Shown piece by piece: positions 5,323-9,589 of a stretch of DNA of 9,589 nucleotides. The DNA is taken from NCBI GenBank assembly GCA_003488465.1, contig DNLN01000173.1, forward strand, positions 1 to 9,589. The letters are read 5' to 3'. The translations under genes and the position numbers were made by a program. Every line of letters begins with the position of its first letter. The first letter of the stretch is position 1. The stretch is from Sutterella sp. (GTDB lineage: Bacteria > Pseudomonadota > Gammaproteobacteria > Burkholderiales > Burkholderiaceae_F). The notes beneath the pieces were generated by a model, which was not told the DNA's origin, did no database searches, and saw only the letters and a list, made by a program, of their open reading frames with translations.

Positions 5323-6069
5323 CTAGACAGGGTTGTCGATGTCGACGAACGTGACATCAATGCCGAAGGTTTTATGGATGTGCTCGCCAAGAGCGCGCAC
5401 TCCATAACGCTCAGTCGCGTGGTGGCCGCTGCTGATGTAGGGGATGCCAAGTTCGCGCGCGATGAGGGTCGTGCGCTCGCTGATCTCGCCCGAGATGAAG
5501 CAGTCGGCCCCGGCTTCGAACGCGTCCTCGAGCATGTCCTGACCGCCGCCAGAGCACCAGGCCACGCGAGTGACAATTCGGTCGCCATCGCCGACAAGAA
5601 GCGGCTTTCTGCGTAATACAGAATCAATTTTCATCGCGAGGCTTCTAGCCGTTCCGCAACCGCCGCTGTCTCCGATCCAGCCCAGGTTCATCTCGCCGAA
5701 ACGGCCTTCTGGGGTAAAGCCCAGCGCGGCTCCAAGGAGTGCATTGTTGCCAAGAGTCGGGTGATCGTCGAGCGGCAGATGGTAGGCGATGAGATTCATG
5801 TCGGCGGCAAGAATCTCGGCGATCCGTCCGCGCCTCACGCCCGTAATGCGGGGGTCATCTCGCTTCCAGAACCATCCGTGATGCACAAGGATCGTGTCGG
5901 CGCCAAGAAGCCGCGCCTTCTCGATGAGCTCAAGGCTCGCGGAAACGCCGGTGACAATATGGCGGATGTCCCTTTGCCCCTCGACCTGAAGTCCGTTTGG
6001 AGCGTAGTCCCGGTAGTTTTCCGGATGCAGCAGATCGTCAAGGGCTGCAAGCAGTACATTTCTGTCCAT
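5323..6069 (-). CDS. Nif3/YbgI-family dinuclear metal-binding protein
   Basis: The 248-residue protein matches E. coli YbgI closely in length and motif order. It starts with YAPNGLQVEG (22-31), then the metal ligands VHHG (62-65) and HLPLDDH (97-103). Near the end comes GHHATERYG with the last His/Glu ligands (H216/H217, E220). The C-terminal end VTFVDIDNPV is also typical. Members form toroidal hexamers with two metal ions per subunit. Their reaction is not settled; some databases label them GTP cyclohydrolase I type 2, which should not be taken as established. The open frame runs back into the upstream gene, but ATG at 6069 is the family start and GAGG (6081-6078) lies eight bases before it. 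Only ten bases separate it from the nitroreductase stop, so the two are probably cotranscribed. Confidence 0.9.
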   Translation of the reverse strand: MDRNVLLAALDDLLHPENYRDYAPNGLQVEGQRDIRHIVTGVSASLELIEKARLLGADTILVHHGWFWKRDDPRITGVRRGRIAEILAADMNLIAYHLPLDDHPTLGNNALLGAALGFTPEGRFGEMNLGWIGDSGGCGTARSLAMKIDSVLRRKPLLVGDGDRIVTRVAWCSGGGQDMLEDAFEAGADCFISGEISERTTLIARELGIPYISSGHHATERYGVRALGEHIHKTFGIDVTFVDIDNPV

Positions 6070-6079
6070 ATGGTTAGCC

Positions 6080-6724
6080 TCAAAGAATCGTGAGCACCTC
6101 GGAGAGCGGCATGCGGGATTTCGGACGCGTGGCGTTGGCGTCGTTCTCTGATCGGTAGCCGAGCGAAACGCAGAAGACGGTTGCAAGGTTCGTGTCCTTA
6201 AGCCCCAGGATCTCGTCCATCTTGTCCTGATACAGGCCCTCGATCGGCGTCGCGTCAATGCCCATTTCGGCGGCAGCAAGAAGGAGGAACCCCATGGCGA
6301 TGTACGCTTGGTGCGCCATCCACACGCGGGCGTCCTTGAGATCGTTCTGATGCATGTGCGCGAACTGACGGCGTCCGGCATCGACATTGGCGGCGGCGTC
6401 CTCGCGAGTGAAGCGGCCGTCCGCGACTTCCTGCTCGATCACGCGATCAAGATACGGTTCGGTGACGGACTTTTGCGCGGCAAAGACATAGGTCACGGAG
6501 GCGTTAAGCACACGATCGCGGTTGAAGTCCATGATGGCGGGGAGAAGCTTCTCGCGAGCCTCGCGCGTTGAGGCCTCAAAAAAGTGCCAGGGCTGAAGAT
6601 TGACGCTTGAGGGGCAGAGGCGCAGCACTTCACGCAATGCGGCGAGGTCTTTATCGCTGATCGGCTTGCCGGCGTTGTAATGTTTGGCCGTTGAACGGGC
6701 GCGGATGGTGTCAAGGATGCTCAT
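6080..6724 (-). CDS. NfsB-type FMN-dependent NAD(P)H nitroreductase
   Basis: The 214-residue product resembles E. coli NfsB (217) along its length. FMN-binding elements include RSTAKHY (10-16) and PSSVNLQPWHF (38-48). The middle has DGRFTREDAAAN and the helix leading to the dimer interface, followed by DATPIEG and the C-terminal PKSRMP (201-206), whose Lys/Arg contact the FMN phosphate in the family. Such enzymes reduce nitroaromatics and quinones by two-electron steps as cytoplasmic homodimers; the natural substrate here is unknown. ATG at 6724 follows AAAGGA (6737-6733 region) by about seven bases. It is 83 bases downstream of prmC with no terminator, and its TGA stop lies within the ribosome binding site of nif3. 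Confidence 0.9.
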   Translation of the reverse strand: MSILDTIRARSTAKHYNAGKPISDKDLAALREVLRLCPSSVNLQPWHFFEASTREAREKLLPAIMDFNRDRVLNASVTYVFAAQKSVTEPYLDRVIEQEVADGRFTREDAAANVDAGRRQFAHMHQNDLKDARVWMAHQAYIAMGFLLLAAAEMGIDATPIEGLYQDKMDEILGLKDTNLATVFCVSLGYRSENDANATRPKSRMPLSEVLTIL

Positions 6725-6807
6725 GGGGAAATCCTTTCAAAAAGAGAGGGAGCCATGCGCAGAGTCTACCGCCTCTTTGTGCGGATTCTTCGAGCCAGTC
6801 GGGCGTG

Positions 6808-7629
6808 TCAGGCGGGATTTTGTCCAACCGTGCAGCGCTCGTTGCCGCCCAGGTCGCGGACGGTGCGACAGGATGCGAACCCGCAGGCTTGAAGGATGCT
6901 CCGCACGGCCTCCCCTTGATCGTATCCGTGCTCGAGAACGAGATATCCCCCGGGGGTGAGATGACTTCGCGCATTCGAAGCGATTTCACGGATGTCGGAG
7001 AGGCCGTCTACGCCGTCCGTGAGTGCATCGATCGGTTCGTACTTGAGCGCCTCGAGGTGCTCGTCTCCGGGTTCGATGTAGGGAGGATTGGACACGATGA
7101 GATCGTAGAGGGCATCGGCGGGAACCGCTTCGAGCCAATTTCCAAGCGAAAAGCGGATCCTGGCGGCATCAAGCCGCTCTGCATTTTGTTTGGCTACCGC
7201 AAGTGCCTCGGGGCTTGCATCCGTTGCATGCACCGTCGCATCGGGTCGCTCAAGGGCGATGGTGACGGCAATGCATCCGCTGCCGGTGCCTAGTTCCAGA
7301 ATTCTTGGATTAGGCACGGAGCCCATGAGAGAAAGCGCCGTTTCCACAACCGTTTCCGTATCGGGCCGAGGGATTAGAACGGCGCTCGTCACAAGGAAAT
7401 CGCGGCTCCAAAACGCCTGCAGACCGGTGAGATAGGGAATGGGGCAGCCGGCGGCGGCCTTCTCAAGAATCGATAGGAAGCGCCGCTCGTCGGCGTCAGA
7501 GACCTCCCGCTCGGGGTGGGCGATGAAGGATTCCTTCGGGGCGCCGAGCACTGAGGAGAGCAGGATGCGCGCATCCGTGCGGGCGACGCGCCCGGATGCC
7601 GCTCTGAGAAGCTCGGCGACCGTGGACAT
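6808..7629 (-). CDS. prmC: PrmC, release factor glutamine methyltransferase
   Basis: PrmC (HemK) transfers a methyl group from S-adenosylmethionine to the glutamine of the GGQ motif in RF1 and RF2, raising termination efficiency. The 273-residue product has an N-terminal helical domain (about 1-75, with DARILLSSVLG at 19-29 and PIPYLTG at 63-69). IPRPDTE follows at 86-92, then the SAM-binding motif LELGTGSGCIA (111-121) and the catalytic NPPY (181-184) that holds the target glutamine. The tail includes LTPGGYLVLEHGYDQG. The open frame extends upstream of ATG 7629 into prfA, but this start gives the normal family length. Its A is shared with the prfA stop in TGATG, a layout that favours translational coupling; only a weak GGCGAG lies before it. 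The enzyme's substrate RF1 is encoded just upstream. Confidence 0.95.
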   Translation of the reverse strand: MSTVAELLRAASGRVARTDARILLSSVLGAPKESFIAHPEREVSDADERRFLSILEKAAAGCPIPYLTGLQAFWSRDFLVTSAVLIPRPDTETVVETALSLMGSVPNPRILELGTGSGCIAVTIALERPDATVHATDASPEALAVAKQNAERLDAARIRFSLGNWLEAVPADALYDLIVSNPPYIEPGDEHLEALKYEPIDALTDGVDGLSDIREIASNARSHLTPGGYLVLEHGYDQGEAVRSILQACGFASCRTVRDLGGNERCTVGQNPA

Positions 7630-8708
7630 CAGTTCTCGCCAAGCTGCGCGAGAAGCTCGGCCTGGTGCTCGGTGACAAGCGCCGAGATGATCTCTTCGAG
7701 ATCGCCGTCCATGATGGAATCGAGCTTGTAGAGCGTGAGATTGATGCGGTGGTCCGTGACGCGCCCCTGGGGATAGTTGTAGGTCCGGATGCGCTCGCTT
7801 CTGTCGCCGGACCCCACAAGGCTCTTCCTCGTGCTTGCCTCTTCGGCCTGCTGCTTGGCGACCTCGGCCGCATAAAGGCGGCTTGCGAGCACCTGCAGGG
7901 CGCGCTCCTTGTTCTGGCGCTGGCTGCGCTCGTCCTGGCATTCGACCACCATGCCGGTCGGCAGATGCGTGATGCGCACAGCCGAGTCGGTCTTCTGAAC
8001 GTGCTGGCCGCCGGCGCCCGACGCGCGGTAGACGTCAATGCGAAGATCCGCGGGATCGATCTTGACCGCCTCGACCTCGTCCATTTCGGGAAGGATCGCG
8101 ACGGTGCAGGCCGAGGTGTGGATGCGGCCTGCGGCTTCCGTTTCGGGAACGCGCTGGACGCGGTGCCCGCCGGACTCGAACTTGAGCTTTGAATAGGCTC
8201 CGTTGCCGATCACGCGGCAGATCACTTCGCGGTAGCCGCCAAGATCGCTCTCGTTCTTGCTCACGATCTCCACCGTCCAGCCCTGGCGCTCGGCGTAGCG
8301 GATGTACATGCGGAGCAGGTCGCCCGCAAAGAGCGCGGATTCGTCGCCGCCCGTGCCGGCGCGGATTTCAAGGAAGATGTTTCGGCTGTCGTTGGGGTCC
8401 TTCGGCAAAAGCAGCAGCTCGAGATCCTTTTCGAGCTGCTCGAGCGTTGCCTTTCCGGCCTGAATCTCCTCCTGTGCGAATTCGGCCATGTCCTTGTCCG
8501 AGAGCATCTCCTTGGCGGCTTCAATATCGCCTTCGGCCTTCTCGTAGGCCTTCATCTTCATGGCAACGGGTTCGATCTCCGCTCTTTCCTGGGAGAGCGA
8601 GCGGAAGCGGTTCAGATCATCCGCCGCATCGGGAGCGGCGAGCATGGCATCGATTTCTTCAAGGCGCAGGCAAAGGCTCTTCAGCCGGCTGCGCATGGAT
8701 TCTTTCAT
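7629..8708 (-). CDS. prfA: Peptide chain release factor 1 (RF1)
   Basis: RF1 recognises UAA and UAG in the ribosomal A site and triggers peptide release. The 359-residue product has the GGQ motif at 233-235 and the codon-recognition tripeptide at 188-190, exactly the E. coli positions, which supports ATG 8708 (MKES, compare E. coli MKPS). The ATG at 8711 is an alternative, and the frame is open farther back to a TTG at 8768. Other marks are [16 protein letters not shown] (116-131), GGHRVQRVP (180-188), [16 protein letters not shown] and [13 protein letters not shown]. The tripeptide is PET instead of the usual PAT/PVT, and the GGQ is followed by HVQK rather than HVN. No good ribosome binding site precedes either ATG. 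It sits 91 bases after hemA and overlaps prmC by one base. Confidence 0.95.
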   Translation of the reverse strand: MKESMRSRLKSLCLRLEEIDAMLAAPDAADDLNRFRSLSQERAEIEPVAMKMKAYEKAEGDIEAAKEMLSDKDMAEFAQEEIQAGKATLEQLEKDLELLLLPKDPNDSRNIFLEIRAGTGGDESALFAGDLLRMYIRYAERQGWTVEIVSKNESDLGGYREVICRVIGNGAYSKLKFESGGHRVQRVPETEAAGRIHTSACTVAILPEMDEVEAVKIDPADLRIDVYRASGAGGQHVQKTDSAVRITHLPTGMVVECQDERSQRQNKERALQVLASRLYAAEVAKQQAEEASTRKSLVGSGDRSERIRTYNYPQGRVTDHRINLTLYKLDSIMDGDLEEIISALVTEHQAELLAQLGEN

Positions 8709-8799
8709 CATGACGGGAAATTCTGAAACGAGTGACGGCAAAGGCGTGCGGTGCACGGCCTTTCCCAAAAAGTAGCGCGGATTGTAAAGGAGATCTCAG

Positions 8800-9589
8800 C
8801 TAAAGGCCGCGACCGCTGTAGAAATGGCTGAGGATCGAGGCAACGTGTTCGCGCTCGGCATCCGTGAGTCCCTTTGCATCGCGCAAAAGCACCGTGGGAT
8901 CATGAATGAGCTTGTGCGTGAGGGTGCGGACAAGCTCGTCGATGACGGCTTCGGGGTCCTGTCCCTGGTGAATCGCCTTCTTAGCCTTGTCGGCCAGGCC
9001 TTGGGCCATCAGTTCGGCGCGGCTTCTCACGGTCGTGATGGAGGGCACGGAATCGCGCATCGCAAGCCAGCGCTCAAAATCGTGCACATGCCCAGAGATC
9101 ATGGCATCAGCCTGCACGACTGCATTCTGGCGGGATTCCTTTCCCTGGGCGACGACGGCTCCGAGCTCGTCCATCGTGTACACGAAGACGTCATTGAGGC
9201 GCGAGACTTCGGGCTCCACGTCGCGGGGCACCGCGAGGTCCACGATGCAGATCGGGCGGTGGCGGCGCGCCTTGATGGAGCGCTCGATCATGCCGTATCC
9301 GATGATGGGCAGGGCTGAGGCCGTGCACGACACGATGATGTCGTAGCGGTCGATCTGCCCGGGCAGATCCTGCAGCCGGATGGATTGACCGTTGTAGCGG
9401 GCGGCAAGCGCCTGGCCGCGGTCAAGCGAGCGGTTTGCAACCGTCATGGAGGCGGGATTCTGGGCGCTGAAGTGTGCGGCGCACAGTTCAATCATTTCAC
9501 CGGCGCCGACAAAAAGCACGTGGCTCTTGTCAAGAGCGCCGAAGAGCCGCATCGAAAGCCGTACGGCAGCCGCAGCAAGGCTCACGGAA
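8800..9589 (-). CDS. hemA: Glutamyl-tRNA reductase, C-terminal ~263 residues
   Basis: HemA reduces glutamyl-tRNA(Glu) to glutamate-1-semialdehyde with NADPH, the first committed step of C5 tetrapyrrole synthesis. The gene runs off the right edge. The apparent first Met (9585) is really an internal GTG valine: the frame reads SVSLAAAAVRLS, which aligns with the middle of the E. coli protein. Visible parts are the NADPH-binding motif VGAGEMIE (about 27-34 of the fragment), the conserved TASALPIIG, VDLAVPRDVEPEV, and the long helical dimerisation domain with LTHKLIHDPTVLLRDA. The catalytic cysteine domain is outside the window. It ends 91 bases before prfA; the hemA-prfA-prmC order is conserved in many proteobacteria. 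Confidence 0.95.
   Translation of the reverse strand, partial: SVSLAAAAVRLSMRLFGALDKSHVLFVGAGEMIELCAAHFSAQNPASMTVANRSLDRGQALAARYNGQSIRLQDLPGQIDRYDIIVSCTASALPIIGYGMIERSIKARRHRPICIVDLAVPRDVEPEVSRLNDVFVYTMDELGAVVAQGKESRQNAVVQADAMISGHVHDFERWLAMRDSVPSITTVRSRAELMAQGLADKAKKAIHQGQDPEAVIDELVRTLTHKLIHDPTVLLRDAKGLTDAEREHVASILSHFYSGRGL

Noticed and set aside
6070..6387. Upstream extension of the nif3 frame by 106 codons
   Set aside because: It lies wholly inside the nitroreductase gene in another frame, and family length plus the GAGG site place the start at 6069.
8781..8786. TACAAT on the - strand between hemA and prfA, a possible -10 for prfA
   Set aside because: It matches five of six bases, but there is no acceptable -35 or TG extension at the right distance (CGGCCT at 17 bases), so I did not call a promoter.

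Overview
The window looks like a housekeeping stretch of a chromosome from a betaproteobacterium of the order Burkholderiales. A member of the Sutterellaceae (Sutterella or Parasutterella type) is my best guess. The reasons are the close betaproteobacterial character of SspA, SspB, RF1 and HemA, the hemA-prfA-prmC order, and the partial two-repeat lipoprotein at the left edge. The family-level assignment is inference. Coding DNA is GC-rich by eye.

Layout, left to right. Positions 1-2560 are read on the + strand: the end of a small lipoprotein gene, a TerC-family membrane protein, and a fused ThrE-type threonine/serine exporter. An intrinsic terminator lies between the last two. Positions 2562-3800 are read on the - strand: sspA, a terminator hairpin, sspB, a tRNA-Thr(UGU) with its own promoter, and a strong terminator that closes the unit. 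The sspA-mscL divergent spacer (3801-3982) holds three inverted repeats, one of which includes the sspA ribosome binding site. mscL follows on the + strand with a probable terminator. Positions 4547-5322 contain no intact gene. This stretch has an AT-rich patch that may be the decayed end of a transposase-like gene. From 9589 back to 5323 the - strand carries hemA (its 5' end is outside the window), prfA, prmC, an NfsB-type nitroreductase and a Nif3-family metal protein.

How the genes work together. RF1 (prfA) and PrmC form a functional pair: PrmC methylates the glutamine of the RF1 GGQ motif, and the two genes overlap by one base. HemA starts tetrapyrrole synthesis from glutamyl-tRNA. SspA (RNA polymerase-associated) and SspB (ClpXP adaptor) are stress regulators. 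MscL is an emergency osmotic valve. In many Burkholderiales nif3, mscL, petABC and sspAB are neighbours. Here petABC is missing between mscL and sspA, which fits a lineage without a bc1 complex.

I found no defence system, CRISPR array, prophage or intact mobile element. The points most worth checking are the inverted repeat covering the sspA ribosome binding site, the paired dyads in the sspA-mscL spacer, two terminators placed inside apparent gene pairs, and an unusual PET codon-recognition tripeptide in RF1.
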